Assembly: GCA_023417315.1 (NCBI GenBank)
Contig: JAEZFW010000060.1
Location: forward strand, 1 to 64,000
From: Pseudomonadota bacterium
Lineage (GTDB): Bacteria > Pseudomonadota > Gammaproteobacteria > Steroidobacterales > Steroidobacteraceae
DNA length: 64,000 nucleotides
Direction of reading: 5' to 3'
Shown piece after piece: positions 32,495 through 41,459 of this stretch. Position 1 is the first letter of the stretch; each line of letters begins with the position of its first letter. Position numbers and translations under genes: made by a program. The notes beneath the pieces are model-generated. The model was not told where the DNA came from and did no database searches. It saw only the letters and a program-made list of their open reading frames with translations.

Positions 32495-34015
32495 TTATCC
32501 AGCCAGATTCCAGGTCTCGCGGCTTGCCCCGCAGTACTGCTTGACGAAATCGGCGTGGCGCGGAAGCCCGCTCACAATCTCTGCCACTCTCGCATGGTAC
32601 TTGCGCATGTAGTCCTTGAGTTGTCGATCGTCGAGGCTCACGAATCGATGATAGGTCTGCGGCTCGATGTCTTGTCCCATCAGGATGGAAATCCACGAGT
32701 CGACTGTGAAGAGCTCTCCATCTCGTTGATAGAGGTGCGCACCTTGCCGGAAGAGCTCCACACGTTCACGCAGAGAGTCGGGGATCTGTATCTCGCGACA
32801 TTCCTTCCAGAACGGCGAATCATCGCGCGTGTTGTAGTGATAGTGCATGCACACGAAATCGCGAATGCGCTCGATCTCGTATTGTGACGCCTCGTTGTAA
32901 TGGTCGACGATCGGCTGCGTGACCCCTTGAAAGGGGAACAATCGCAACAGCCGTGTGACCGCGGTCGTGATCAGGTGGATACTGGTCGACTCGAGCGGCT
33001 CAATGAAGCCACCCGCAAGGCCGATTGCGATGACGTTCTTATTCCATGTCTTGCGCCTGCGTCCTGCCTTGATGCGAATCAACCAGGGATCCTTCACTGG
33101 CGTGCCACCCGACTCCGTGATGAGGCGGTGACGTGCTTCGTCGGCGGACATGTGGCGACTGCAAAACACAACGCCATTGCCGACGCGATGCTGTACCGGA
33201 ATGTTCCAGCGCCACCCAGCGGTATGCGCATAGCATGCCGTGTAGGGTTGGGCAGGCGTATCGACGATCGTTTGGAACGCAACCGCGCTATCGCATGGCA
33301 GATAGCTCGACCAATCCTCGTATCCGGTCTGCAGAGTTCCTTCGATGAGTAGTGCGCGAAATCCAGTGCAGTCCACGAAAAAATCGCCCTCGAGGATGCG
33401 CCCATCCTCGAGCTCGAGCGCGGTGACGAAACCATCCTCGCTGCGCGTACGCACGTTCTTGATCTTACCTTCTGTACGCTTGACGCCGCGCTTCTCCGCA
33501 AGCTTGCGCATATAGCGCGCATAGAGGGCCGCGTCGAAATGATAAGCGTAGTTGATGCGAGGATCCTCGCGCAGCGCGAAGCGTCCTTTCACCGCAGCGA
33601 GCCACTCGAAACAGTACTCTCCGAGCGGCACCTTGTGCCCCTGCGCGCGCGCATGCAGCCAGAAGTGATAAAAGTCGGCCATCCAAGTGGATTGCCCATA
33701 ACGGCCGAACGGGTGGAGATAGCGGCTGCCGAGGCGACCCCAATCCTCGAACCAGATCGCCACTTTGAATGTCGCCGCGCACTCGCGCATGAACTCGCGC
33801 TCGTCGATCCCAAGTAAGCGATGGAACGTCACGATCGGCGGCACCGTCGACTCGCCGACGCCCACCGTGCCGATCTCTTCGGATTCCACGAGACTGATAT
33901 CGAGCAGCGGACCGAATTGCTGTGACAGCGCCATCGCGGTGGTCCAACCGGCGGTTCCGCCGCCCGCAATCACGACTTTCTTGACGGCTCCGGCCGGTGC
34001 CGAATGGTTCTGCAT
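32495..34015 (-). CDS. Flavin-dependent tryptophan halogenase-family protein
   Basis: A 506-residue FADH2-dependent halogenase-like enzyme. All landmark motifs are intact: GGGTAGW for FAD (18-24), GVGESTVPP, Lys84 in ATFKVAIWF corresponding to the catalytic lysine (K79 in PrnA), the halogenase signature GWRWNIPVQ, and IEPLESTSI with the conserved Glu. It should therefore be competent for halogenation given a flavin reductase, but many homologues outside known clusters have unknown substrates. No biosynthetic cluster surrounds it; only the exported isomerase-like gene follows. Confidence 0.88.
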   Translation of the reverse strand: MQNHSAPAGAVKKVVIAGGGTAGWTTAMALSQQFGPLLDISLVESEEIGTVGVGESTVPPIVTFHRLLGIDEREFMRECAATFKVAIWFEDWGRLGSRYLHPFGRYGQSTWMADFYHFWLHARAQGHKVPLGEYCFEWLAAVKGRFALREDPRINYAYHFDAALYARYMRKLAEKRGVKRTEGKIKNVRTRSEDGFVTALELEDGRILEGDFFVDCTGFRALLIEGTLQTGYEDWSSYLPCDSAVAFQTIVDTPAQPYTACYAHTAGWRWNIPVQHRVGNGVVFCSRHMSADEARHRLITESGGTPVKDPWLIRIKAGRRRKTWNKNVIAIGLAGGFIEPLESTSIHLITTAVTRLLRLFPFQGVTQPIVDHYNEASQYEIERIRDFVCMHYHYNTRDDSPFWKECREIQIPDSLRERVELFRQGAHLYQRDGELFTVDSWISILMGQDIEPQTYHRFVSLDDRQLKDYMRKYHARVAEIVSGLPRHADFVKQYCGASRETWNLAG

Positions 34016-34126
34016 GCTCTACCCCGCGGTCGTTCTTATGTGCGCGCCTAGAATAACTGGTGCCGGACCGTGTTGGGGAGCGTTATCGGATACCTGCGGG
34101 CTCCATCAGTGATCGTGATTCGAGAT

Positions 34127-34155
34127 AACCCATCCGAGCCGTGCTCGGATGGGTT
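34127..34155 (-). terminator. Terminator-like hairpin after the hemerythrin gene
   Basis: AACCCATCCGAG (34127-34138), loop CCGTG, CTCGGATGGGTT (34144-34155). A perfect 12-bp stem 25 nt past the hemerythrin stop codon (34180, minus strand); downstream T content is weak. Confidence 0.7.
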
Positions 34156-34179
34156 TGTGTGCGCGGAGAGAATGCGCTT

Positions 34180-34830
34180 CTACATCAATCGTGTGGGCCG
34201 ATTGAATCCGCTGCGACGAGCCTCGTCCGCCTGAGCGTGCTTTCCGCGCGAGAACAACATAGCTCCGAGAGCAACCGCACCGGCAGTCAACAGTGCAGCT
34301 CCCGTGGCCGTGCCCACCGGGAACGAGCGAGCGGTGCTTGCCGCGATCTCGCCTGCATATGGCTTGATGAGCTCCATTCGCCGGCGCGTCATCTCAGCAC
34401 CGAGCCGCGCGAGATCATCGCGCAGCAGGCGCTCCGCAGCCGGGAGCAGTTTAGTTTCTTCATCCGCCACGTGATGAATGACGATCCGCATGAGCGACAT
34501 GAACTTGTCATCGAAGGCATCATCGATCTGCTCTACGTTTGCGCATCGCTCGCGCAGCTCGCCCATCAGCTCGCGCATCTGTTGATGCTCGGGCTCGCTC
34601 TTCTCGAGCACTTCATCGCCGGAGAGCACGTTGCGAAGCGCCGGGTAAAAAATCTCCTCTTCGAGCTGAGCATGTACTTGCAGCGCAATGCAAGCATTCG
34701 TAACGAGCGCGCGCTTTTTGCTGACGGGTGTGTCCGCCTTGTAGCGATGAAAGACGGCGAGCACGTGCGTGTGATCCATGCGGATCATCGTTGTGATGCT
34801 CGGAGTCATGCGGCTCACTGTGGCGTTCAT
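34180..34830 (-). CDS. Hemerythrin domain protein with C-terminal membrane anchor
   Basis: A 216-residue protein with an HHE-type four-helix bundle. Candidate di-iron ligands are MDHTHV (His), HAQLEEEIFYP (H-x3-E), EPEHQQM (His) and HHVADEETKLLP (H-x3-E). A C-terminal hydrophobic stretch (about 176-195, GTATGAALLTAGAVALGAML) predicts a membrane anchor. Related proteins bind oxygen or nitric oxide or act in iron-sulfur repair. It is monocistronic, with a terminator hairpin downstream. Confidence 0.87.
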   Translation of the reverse strand: MNATVSRMTPSITTMIRMDHTHVLAVFHRYKADTPVSKKRALVTNACIALQVHAQLEEEIFYPALRNVLSGDEVLEKSEPEHQQMRELMGELRERCANVEQIDDAFDDKFMSLMRIVIHHVADEETKLLPAAERLLRDDLARLGAEMTRRRMELIKPYAGEIAASTARSFPVGTATGAALLTAGAVALGAMLFSRGKHAQADEARRSGFNRPTRLM

Positions 34831-34980
34831 AGATCCTCTCCAGGTTTCACGAGCTGACTATCGTGAACGCCGATGGTTGAGTCAGGTTCCTAGAGCCTCT
34901 CGCCGCAGTGCCGTACTAACCTGAAACTGCGCTATCCTGGTCAGACGCAGCCTACGAGCACTTCTCGGATCGATCGCGCC

Positions 34981-35976
34981 ATGAAGAGACGAACGCTACT
35001 GCAGCTCGCTACGAGCGCCGCGCTGGGTGCTTCAATCGAATCAGCTTCTGCAATCAGCGATCGAAAGGACGCCATGCACGCTACACGCCGCGCGCAGCTC
35101 TACAGTCTGTTGGGGAAACTCCCCGCGCGAGATCGCAAGATCGCCGCGCAACTGGTCTCGAGCGAAGACCGCGGCTCGTACGTTCTCGAAAAACTCGTGC
35201 TCGACCTAAACGGCCTCGAGCCTGTGCCCGCCTATTTCGCAAAACCGAAGGGCGCCTCTGGACGCCTCCCTACCGTGCTCTTCAACCATTCGCATGGGGG
35301 CGGATATTCGATCGGAAAGAATGAGCTCATCGATGGCCGCGAGTACATGAGCGCACCGCCTTACGCTGAATTTCTCACCACGCTCGGCTACAACGCGCTC
35401 TGCATCGATGAGTGGATGTTCGGCGAGCGAGCGACACGCACCGAGCTCGACACCTTCAAGGACATGCTATGGCACGGACGCGTGCTATGGGGAATGATGG
35501 TGTACGACTCGCTCAGGGCGGTCGACTACTTGCACACGCGTGCGGATGTAGATGCCGAGCGACTCGCGACGCTCGGCATGTCGATGGGGAGCTCAACCGC
35601 TCAGTGGGTGGGCGCCCTAGATGCGCGCATCAAAGTGATCGTCGATATCTGTTGCCTAACGGACTGGCACACGCTCGCTCGCGTAGATGGACTGCGCCAT
35701 CATGGGATCTACTACTACGTGCCCGATCTCCTCAATCAGTTCACCGCAGGACAGATGAATGCCCTGATTGCGCCGCGACCCCACCTATCGCTCGCAGGCA
35801 ACCAAGACCGACTGACGCCGAGCGAAGGGCTCGACGCAATCGATCTAGAGCTACGCAAAGTCTATGCGAACGCAGGGCATGCCGAACAATGGAAGCTCAT
35901 GAGGTACGACGTAGGTCACCTCGAGACTGCCGAAATGCGACAAGAGATTCGCAAGTGGCTGCTCACGAAGCTCTAG
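34981..35976 (+). CDS. Exported alpha/beta hydrolase (acetyl-esterase/dienelactone hydrolase type)
   Basis: A 331-residue hydrolase. The N-terminus [18 protein letters not shown] looks like a Tat or Sec signal. The nucleophile elbow is [10 protein letters not shown], the oxyanion segment [13 protein letters not shown], with late Asp (GNQDRLTP) and His (DVGHLE) candidates. The layout matches the family of acetyl xylan esterase-like and dienelactone hydrolase-like proteins. Its substrate is not evident. It stands alone on the plus strand, convergent with yceI-like. Confidence 0.82.
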   Translation: MKRRTLLQLATSAALGASIESASAISDRKDAMHATRRAQLYSLLGKLPARDRKIAAQLVSSEDRGSYVLEKLVLDLNGLEPVPAYFAKPKGASGRLPTVLFNHSHGGGYSIGKNELIDGREYMSAPPYAEFLTTLGYNALCIDEWMFGERATRTELDTFKDMLWHGRVLWGMMVYDSLRAVDYLHTRADVDAERLATLGMSMGSSTAQWVGALDARIKVIVDICCLTDWHTLARVDGLRHHGIYYYVPDLLNQFTAGQMNALIAPRPHLSLAGNQDRLTPSEGLDAIDLELRKVYANAGHAEQWKLMRYDVGHLETAEMRQEIRKWLLTKL

Positions 35977-36000
35977 TCGCGCTCGCCCTCCAAGTCACGA

Positions 36001-36567
36001 TCACTTCTTCATCGCCTCCACTTCGATGCGAAGATCGATCTCATCGCGCACAGCAGGAAGCAAGCGCCCAAGATCGAACTCGGAGCGCTTGATCTTCGCG
36101 GTGGCGTTAGCGCCGCATGCCGGAACTTTGGCCATTGGATGCTGCTCGATGCACTGAAACGACGTCACTTTGAGCGTGACCGGTTTCGTGATGTTCTTGA
36201 TCGTGAGATTGCCGTCGATCGTCGCGGGCTTGTCGCCCTCGAACGCGATCTTGTTCGCCTTGAATGTCGCGTTCGGATGCTTATCGACCGCAAAGAAATC
36301 CGCGCTGCGCAGGTGATCGTCGAACTTCTCGACTCCGGTCGCGATCTTATCCAGGGCGAATGTCACGTCAATCGATCCCGTGTTCTTCTGTCGATCCAGG
36401 ACGATCGTCCCTCCTTGCGCCGGAATTTTGCCGTCGAACGATGACAACCCGAGATGCTGGAAAGTGAATGTCGCGTGAGTGTGGTTAGCATCGATCGAAT
36501 AGCTATCCGCAGCCATCGATGCCGCGCAGAACGAGCCGAGCAGCGTCGCAACGAGGATCTTCTTCAT
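36001..36567 (-). CDS. YceI-family periplasmic protein
   Basis: A 188-residue periplasmic lipocalin-like protein binding isoprenoid-type ligands. From 36567 it has a signal peptide (MKKILVATLLGSFCAASMAA) and YceI landmarks: YSIDANHTHATFTFQHLG, HLRSADFF, NLTIKNITKPVTL. A GGAG ribosome-binding site lies 8 nt upstream; the longer frame to 36696 is rejected. A Cys pair (FQCIEQ, PACGAN) in the mature protein could form a disulphide. The ligand is unknown. Confidence 0.9.
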   Translation of the reverse strand: MKKILVATLLGSFCAASMAADSYSIDANHTHATFTFQHLGLSSFDGKIPAQGGTIVLDRQKNTGSIDVTFALDKIATGVEKFDDHLRSADFFAVDKHPNATFKANKIAFEGDKPATIDGNLTIKNITKPVTLKVTSFQCIEQHPMAKVPACGANATAKIKRSEFDLGRLLPAVRDEIDLRIEVEAMKK

Positions 36568-36798
36568 GGGTTCTCCTGCATCTACTGGGTCATTCAATGC
36601 GAACGTCCGCAGCCCAGCAGCGGTTCCGGCAGTCGCAATTGCGTAAGAACCAAGCTCTGCCCGAGCTTCGGCGGTCACGCAGCATTGCGTCTGCATCAGG
36701 GCGAGCTCGAACGAGCTTCATCCGCCCGAAGGTCCGTACGACCCGATTTCGGGGTTGGTGCCCTAGCTTTCTCTCGATCGGTGCGCCAGTCTTGGCGG

Positions 36799-37083
36799 AT
36801 GAACTGTCGAGCGAACTGCGGCGCGTGTTGCACGGCTCCGTCTATCAGCACGCCAATCCCTGGAATGCCGGCCGGGAAGCCCGCCGGCGTGCGCTGCATT
36901 CAGCTGGACGAACGCAATGGATGTCGACTCTTCGGCCGGCCTGAGCGGCCAGCTGTTTGCGAATCGCTCAAGCCAAGCAGCGCGATGTGCGGCGACACTC
37001 GCGAACACGCGCTCCAGTATCTAGTGTGGCTCGAAGAAGCAACGAGACCTGAAGCGTCATCATCCCTACCGTGGCGTGCATGA
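36799..37083 (+). CDS. YkgJ-family cysteine cluster protein
   Basis: A 94-residue protein with the zinc- or iron-chelating YkgJ pattern: MNCRANCGACCTAP, then VRCIQLDERNGCRLF and PAVCESLKPSSAMCG. The ATG at 36799 directly begins the cysteine cluster; the open frame upstream to 36454 overlaps yceI on the other strand and is not conserved-looking. Function in E. coli relatives is unknown. It converges with the DAHP synthase gene. Confidence 0.85.
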   Translation: MNCRANCGACCTAPSISTPIPGMPAGKPAGVRCIQLDERNGCRLFGRPERPAVCESLKPSSAMCGDTREHALQYLVWLEEATRPEASSSLPWRA

Positions 37084-37123
37084 CGCGCCCCCTCGCGGCG
37101 CGCGTACTCCGTCAGGTGCCGCG

Positions 37124-38203
37124 TCAGGCCGCCGGTGCAGCCGCCCGTGTCAGCTTGCGTCGTTGCTCCACGGCTTGCGCCAATTGTTCTAATAGAGCGA
37201 CCGAAGTGTCCCAATCGATGCATGCATCGGTGATGCTCTGCCCATACTGAAGCGTGCCGCCGGTCTGCAGGTCCTGACGGCCTGCTTTCAGGTGACTCTC
37301 GACCATCAACCCCGCGATGCGTTCCTCGCCGTGCGCGATTCGCTGAGCGATGTCCGCAGCAACGACCGGCTGATTCTCAGGCCGCTTGCTGCTATTGCCG
37401 TGGCTCACATCGATCATCAATCGATTCGGCAGCTTCGCCGCCGCGAGCTGCGCGCTGACTGCATCGACACTCGCCGCGTCGTAGTTAGGCGTCTTGCCGC
37501 CGCGGAGAATCACATGGCAGTCGGGATTGCCGCGCGTTGCGGCGATCGCGCTTCGCCCCTGCTTCGTGACAGCCAAAAAATGATGAGGATGCGAGGCTGC
37601 TTGGACCGCATCGATTGCGATCCTCACATTGCCATCGGTGCCATTCTTGAATCCGACTGGACAGGACAGACCGGATGCGAGCTCGCGGTGCACCTGGCTT
37701 TCGGTCGTGCGCGCGCCGATCGCGCCCCACGAGACGAACTCAGCGATGTACTGCGGCGTGACCATATCGAGGAACTCACAACCGGCCGGTAAGTCGAGCT
37801 CGTTGATATCTCCCAAGAGTTTGCGTGCGACGCGCAGCCCCTTATTGATGTTGAAGCTGCCGTCGAGATCCGGATCGTTGATCAAGCCCTTCCAGCCCAC
37901 TGTCGTGCGAGGCTTCTCGAAGTACACACGCATCACGATCTCGAGCTCGCCCGCCAGGCGGTCGCGTTGCGCTTTGAGCCGCTGCGCATAGTCGATCGCC
38001 GCAACCGGATCGTGGATCGAGCACGGTCCGATGACGACGATCAGCCGATCATCACGGCCATGCAGAATCCGCTGCAACGTGCGACGTGACTCGGCCACCG
38101 TCTCCGATGCGCGATCGGTGCAGGCGTACTCACGCGCGAGCTCTTCCGGAGTCACGAGCTCCTTGATGTCTAGAATGCGTAAGTCGTCGGTCCGAATCGT
38201 CAT
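37124..38203 (-). CDS. 3-Deoxy-7-phosphoheptulonate (DAHP) synthase, AroG/F/H type
   Basis: First enzyme of the shikimate pathway: condenses phosphoenolpyruvate and erythrose 4-phosphate. The 359-residue class I product carries VIGPCSIHDP, KPRTTVGWKGLINDP, GFKNGTDG, LRGGKTPNYD and DVSHGNSSKRPENQ. The sequence does not say which aromatic amino acid inhibits it. Its upstream region contains a full attenuator: a leader peptide rich in Tyr, Phe and Trp codons and a terminator ending about 40 nt before the start. Expression should therefore rise when charged aromatic tRNAs are scarce. Confidence 0.95.
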   Translation of the reverse strand: MTIRTDDLRILDIKELVTPEELAREYACTDRASETVAESRRTLQRILHGRDDRLIVVIGPCSIHDPVAAIDYAQRLKAQRDRLAGELEIVMRVYFEKPRTTVGWKGLINDPDLDGSFNINKGLRVARKLLGDINELDLPAGCEFLDMVTPQYIAEFVSWGAIGARTTESQVHRELASGLSCPVGFKNGTDGNVRIAIDAVQAASHPHHFLAVTKQGRSAIAATRGNPDCHVILRGGKTPNYDAASVDAVSAQLAAAKLPNRLMIDVSHGNSSKRPENQPVVAADIAQRIAHGEERIAGLMVESHLKAGRQDLQTGGTLQYGQSITDACIDWDTSVALLEQLAQAVEQRRKLTRAAAPAA

Positions 38204-38244
38204 CGTGGTGGCTCCAGGTCTAGCGCGTCTCGCGGCGGCAAAAA

Positions 38245-38272
38245 AAAACCGCCAGCTTTGACTGGCGGTTTT
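38245..38272 (-). terminator. Attenuator terminator (3:4 hairpin) of the DAHP synthase leader
   Basis: Read on the minus strand: AAAACCGCCAG, loop TCAAAG, CTGGCGGTTTT, then further T residues (nine T in all, to 38240). An 11-bp stem plus U-tract is a textbook intrinsic terminator. It lies between the leader peptide and the DAHP synthase start. Its 5' arm can alternatively pair with ACTGGCGG in the leader peptide coding region (38315-38322). Confidence 0.93.
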
Positions 38273-38305
38273 TCGGGGCTTGCGTTTCGTTACGTCGAAT
38301 CGAGC

Positions 38306-38377
38306 TCAGCCCTTCCGCCAGTGGCTACGGAATCCGTAGTAAAAGTAGAACCAATAGCGGCCGGGGGCGATATTCAT
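38306..38377 (-). CDS. Aromatic-rich attenuator leader peptide of DAHP synthase
   Basis: A 23-codon open frame, ATG at 38377 to TGA at 38306. The peptide reads MNIAPGRYWFYFYY then GFRSHWRKG: seven consecutive aromatic codons at positions 8-14 (Tyr, Trp, Phe, Tyr, Phe, Tyr, Tyr), then Phe16 and Trp20. Region 1 (minus strand of 38351-38360, codons 7-9) can pair with region 2 (38315-38324, codons 18-21); region 2 also pairs with the terminator 5' arm (38261-38268, 8 bp perfect). Ribosome stalling in the aromatic run would free region 2 and prevent termination; completion of the peptide would mask region 2. Confidence 0.92.
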   Translation of the reverse strand: MNIAPGRYWFYFYYGFRSHWRKG

Positions 38378-38384
38378 GACCGAC

Positions 38385-38414
38385 TTGATAGCACACAGCC
38401 GCGCGAATTTGCAA
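38385..38414 (-). promoter_or_regulatory. Candidate promoter of the DAHP synthase leader
   Basis: On the minus strand: TTGCAA (38414-38409), 18-nt spacer, TATCAA (38390-38385). Each hexamer matches 4 of 6 consensus bases. The start would fall at or within a few bases of the leader peptide ATG, making that peptide almost leaderless. Confidence 0.45.
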
Positions 38415-38545
38415 TCGGCCGACGGGCAAGTGCTGGCGATTCTGTGAACTCTCCCCACTACCGTCGGTATCGCTGACACTCATGTGCGCATCTGGCGGCC
38501 ATTGCAGCCCTCGCGATGCGTGCCGCACATATATATGTCGGGCGA

Positions 38546-39589
38546 TCATCCTCGCCCTTCGTGTGCGACACGTACGACAACCTTCCCGAAATTGCGACCT
38601 TCGAGCAATCCGATGAAGGCCGCTGGCGCATTCTCAAGGCCCGCGACGACATCTTCGCGCAGCTTGACATGCCCTGTCTTCACCCATTCGGCCATCTCAC
38701 CCCGGAACGTTTCGAATCGCTCGCCGTAGTGATCGAGGATGATCAGCCCTTCCATCCGGATCCGCTTCTGCAACACTGCGGACATCGTCTTCGGCAGCCG
38801 ATCCGGACCTGCGGGCGAGCCTTGTTCGTTGTAATGCGCGATCACACCAATCACCGGAATGCGTGCGCCGATGTTGAGTAGCGGCAGAACGGCATCGAAC
38901 ACCGCACCGCCGACGTTCTCGAAATAGATATCGATGCCGTGCGGACACGCGGCCGCGAGTCGCTCGTTCAACTTCGGATCATGCCTATCCAGGCAACTAT
39001 CGAAGCCCAGCTCCTGTACTGCATATCGACACTTGTCCTCGCCACCCGCAATACCGACGACGCGCGCATGCTTGAGCTTGGCGATCTGCCCCACCACCGC
39101 CCCGACCGCGCCAGTTGCCGCTGCGACCACGACTGTCTCGCCGGGTTTCGGTTGACCGATGTCGAGAAGGCCGACATACGCAGTGAACGCAGGCATGCCC
39201 AGCACCCCCAGCGCCTGCGAAGGATGCTGCATATCGACCAGTGGCAACAGATCGGTGCCGTCCGAGAGCGCAAACTCTTGCCAGCCGCCGTTGCTCAACA
39301 CTAGATCGCCTTCCCTAAACCTTGCTTGGTTGGAGCGCACCACTCGACTGACCGTACCGCCCACCATCGTCGCACCAAGTGGCACCGACTGGGCGTACAC
39401 CGGTCCGATCTCCTCCATCACGTTTCGCATGTATGGGTCGAGCGAAAGGTAGAGCGTGCGAAGCAGGACCTGGCCGTCTCCGGGCACGGGCATCTCAGCT
39501 TCTTCGAGACGAAAATCTTTCAACTTCGGTCGGCCATTAGGACGCGCAGCGAGAACGATGCGGCGATTGGCCGCGCCAGTGTGTGACAT
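38546..39589 (-). CDS. NADP-dependent oxidoreductase, MDR/leukotriene B4 dehydrogenase-like
   Basis: A 347-residue zinc-free medium-chain reductase, like E. coli CurA/YncB, which reduces activated double bonds with NADPH. Seen: LSLDPYMRNVM near the N-terminus, the Rossmann motif AAATGAVGAVVGQIAK, FENVGGAVFDAVLP and RIRMEGLIILDHY. The ATG at 39589 (MSHTGAANRR) matches the family start; an upstream frame to 39730 adds 47 unconserved residues. The substrate is unknown. It is followed after about 170 nt by the DAHP synthase leader on the same strand. Confidence 0.9.
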   Translation of the reverse strand: MSHTGAANRRIVLAARPNGRPKLKDFRLEEAEMPVPGDGQVLLRTLYLSLDPYMRNVMEEIGPVYAQSVPLGATMVGGTVSRVVRSNQARFREGDLVLSNGGWQEFALSDGTDLLPLVDMQHPSQALGVLGMPAFTAYVGLLDIGQPKPGETVVVAAATGAVGAVVGQIAKLKHARVVGIAGGEDKCRYAVQELGFDSCLDRHDPKLNERLAAACPHGIDIYFENVGGAVFDAVLPLLNIGARIPVIGVIAHYNEQGSPAGPDRLPKTMSAVLQKRIRMEGLIILDHYGERFETFRGEMAEWVKTGHVKLREDVVAGLENAPAAFIGLLEGRNFGKVVVRVAHEGRG

Positions 39590-39885
39590 GTTGACTCCGT
39601 GTTGATGGTTCCAAGCTCGCAGACTGCATAGGCGAAGCACACGCAACTTAGTCGCGGCACCGATCGCGAGCCAATGCGTTCCCAGGAAAGTCATTCTTTC
39701 CGCGCAGACTGCTTCCTGGACGCTTTGCAAGTCTTCGACGAGCAGCCGCTTCAGAAATCTGCGCGAGGGGCGGATCTATCGCGGGCGATGCGACCCAGGC
39801 ATTCGCTGAGTAAGGTTGAGCACAGTTCGGCAGTTCAGGCAGCGATCGGTCACAATTGCTTATCGCTTAGCGCTCCGGAGGAGCG

Positions 39886-40821
39886 ATGAACTATTCTTCT
39901 CCTGCGCCCCGACGCCTCTCCGCGCATGAAACGCTCAAGGGGCTCGCGGCAGGTTATCTCGCCGCGATCGTCGCGCTCGTGATCGCGATCTGGTTCGAGT
40001 TGCCATCGTGGCTCAGACCCGCGCTGCTCGTTCTCGCAATCGTGCTCGCCCTGCTGACGGCGATATCCGCGTCGCGAACGCTGGCCGACTATTACGCGTC
40101 GCTCCCGTATCGAAAGCGGCCTGCTCTTACGAGCCGAAGCGCAGGTGCGCTCACTTTCGTTTTGTCGAGTTTGATCGCAATCGCCTGCGCGTATTTCGTC
40201 TATCCCCGATCATGGCCCACGAGCGTGGACGATGCCGTTGCCGAGCTCATGGAGGAACTGGATTCGAGCACCCAACGCGAGATTGCGTACATGAGCTATG
40301 ACGATCTCGCGCGGCTGCAAAGCACGCTGGGCGCGTCGCTTCGCGAGCAGTTTGGGTTGAACCAGCGCAACTTTCGACTCGCCCACGATTGCGACGCGGA
40401 ATATATGAACCCGCATACCTGTTCCAGCATCGTCTTGTCTCGACTTTGGAAGAAGCTGCGCGAGGAGTTGCCCGGACCTGAACGCGCGGCGCTCGAGCGT
40501 CTAGAGACGAGCATGGAACGTGTCAGATTGGATTCGAAGGAATTTCACGATGTGCCGCTAGAACAGTTCGCAGCGGCACTGAACGATGCGATACGTGCCC
40601 AACTCCCCGAGCACGCGGAGCTTGCGATCGTTCACGATGCGGCACTCGCACCCACACGCCTCTCAACATCGTGGCACGCGATGGGCACGATCTCGCTTCG
40701 CGAGGCGCTCGCCTTGCTCGAGGAAGGGGGCGACTGGCGGGTTAGAAAGGACCCGCCGAACTTGGTGGTCGAACCCGTGAAGAACACTCAGGCGCTCCCA
40801 ACGCGCCATCGTGCACTCTAA
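39886..40821 (+). CDS. Membrane protein with DUF6794-like domain
   Basis: A 311-residue protein with three transmembrane segments (about 20-40, 44-62 and 87-107). The next section, TSVDDAVAELMEELDS through ALERLE (about 112-205), resembles DUF6794, a domain marked by a DDL-x-LG-x-FGL pattern (here YDDLARLQSTLGASL and REQFGLNQ). The C-terminal 100 residues (SLREALALLEEGGDWRV) look like a secretin/TonB short N-terminal-type fold, a weak impression only. The ATG at 39886 has GGAGGAG just upstream. Function unknown. Confidence 0.65.
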   Translation: MNYSSPAPRRLSAHETLKGLAAGYLAAIVALVIAIWFELPSWLRPALLVLAIVLALLTAISASRTLADYYASLPYRKRPALTSRSAGALTFVLSSLIAIACAYFVYPRSWPTSVDDAVAELMEELDSSTQREIAYMSYDDLARLQSTLGASLREQFGLNQRNFRLAHDCDAEYMNPHTCSSIVLSRLWKKLREELPGPERAALERLETSMERVRLDSKEFHDVPLEQFAAALNDAIRAQLPEHAELAIVHDAALAPTRLSTSWHAMGTISLREALALLEEGGDWRVRKDPPNLVVEPVKNTQALPTRHRAL

Positions 40822-40884
40822 ACGAAGGTCAATTGCGTAGACGAGTGGATCTGGCGCGTGCCAGAGTGTCACGAACTGCGCTCA

Positions 40885-41334
40885 TTATGCCGGTACCTCG
40901 CCAGATCCCTGCGGTTGTGACTCTGGACTCGTCGTCGCTGCGGGCTCCGAAGCGAACGCTTGCCAGGCACCCCTGCTCGTATAGTGCGGCACCACTTTAG
41001 CGGTGACCGTCCCGGCCACAGTCGGCTTATTCGCCGCCGCCAGCTCGGGCATCGTCGTGTAGAGAACCAGATCGCCGACCTTCAGCTGCGGAACCTTGTC
41101 GGCGAGCATCGCGCTGAAACACACATTCGTGAGATCCGTTCGCGTCAGTAGCTCCGTCAGCGTTCCGGACGGAATCGATTTGTCTTCTCGATTTGCGATT
41201 TTCACGCTGCACATCCTGCCGTGCACTGCGAGCACGATTGCCAGCACAGGCATGCCATCTCGCAGCGAGCAATCGAGGTGCTCGCACGCAAATTCGAAAG
41301 CTTCTACATTAGACGCGAATGTCCGGTCGCTCAT
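40885..41334 (-). CDS. Hypothetical soluble protein
   Basis: A 149-residue protein, not recognised. The ATG at 41334 (MSDRTFASN) gives a compact domain with GMPVLAIVLAVHGRMCSVKIA and KVGDLVLYTTMPEL, suggesting small beta-barrel topology, and a disordered Ser/Pro/Gln tail. No signal peptide. It is on the same strand as the metallo-beta-lactamase-fold gene 126 nt upstream. No function assigned. Confidence 0.55.
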   Translation of the reverse strand: MSDRTFASNVEAFEFACEHLDCSLRDGMPVLAIVLAVHGRMCSVKIANREDKSIPSGTLTELLTRTDLTNVCFSAMLADKVPQLKVGDLVLYTTMPELAAANKPTVAGTVTAKVVPHYTSRGAWQAFASEPAATTSPESQPQGSGEVPA

Positions 41335-41459
41335 GGTCGATCTACTCCACTCTTTCGCTCGCCCGCGCTCGTGGTCGAGCGCAAGGCTGCGCATGATGCG
41401 TCCCCGAACGGCGTTTCGCCAGTGGGAATTCTAGGCAAGAAAATGGAGCGTAGCTTCTC

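Noticed and set aside
39674..39889. 71-codon open frame upstream of the DUF6794-like gene
   Set aside because: No ribosome-binding site, overlaps the next gene's start, and its product has no recognisable pattern.
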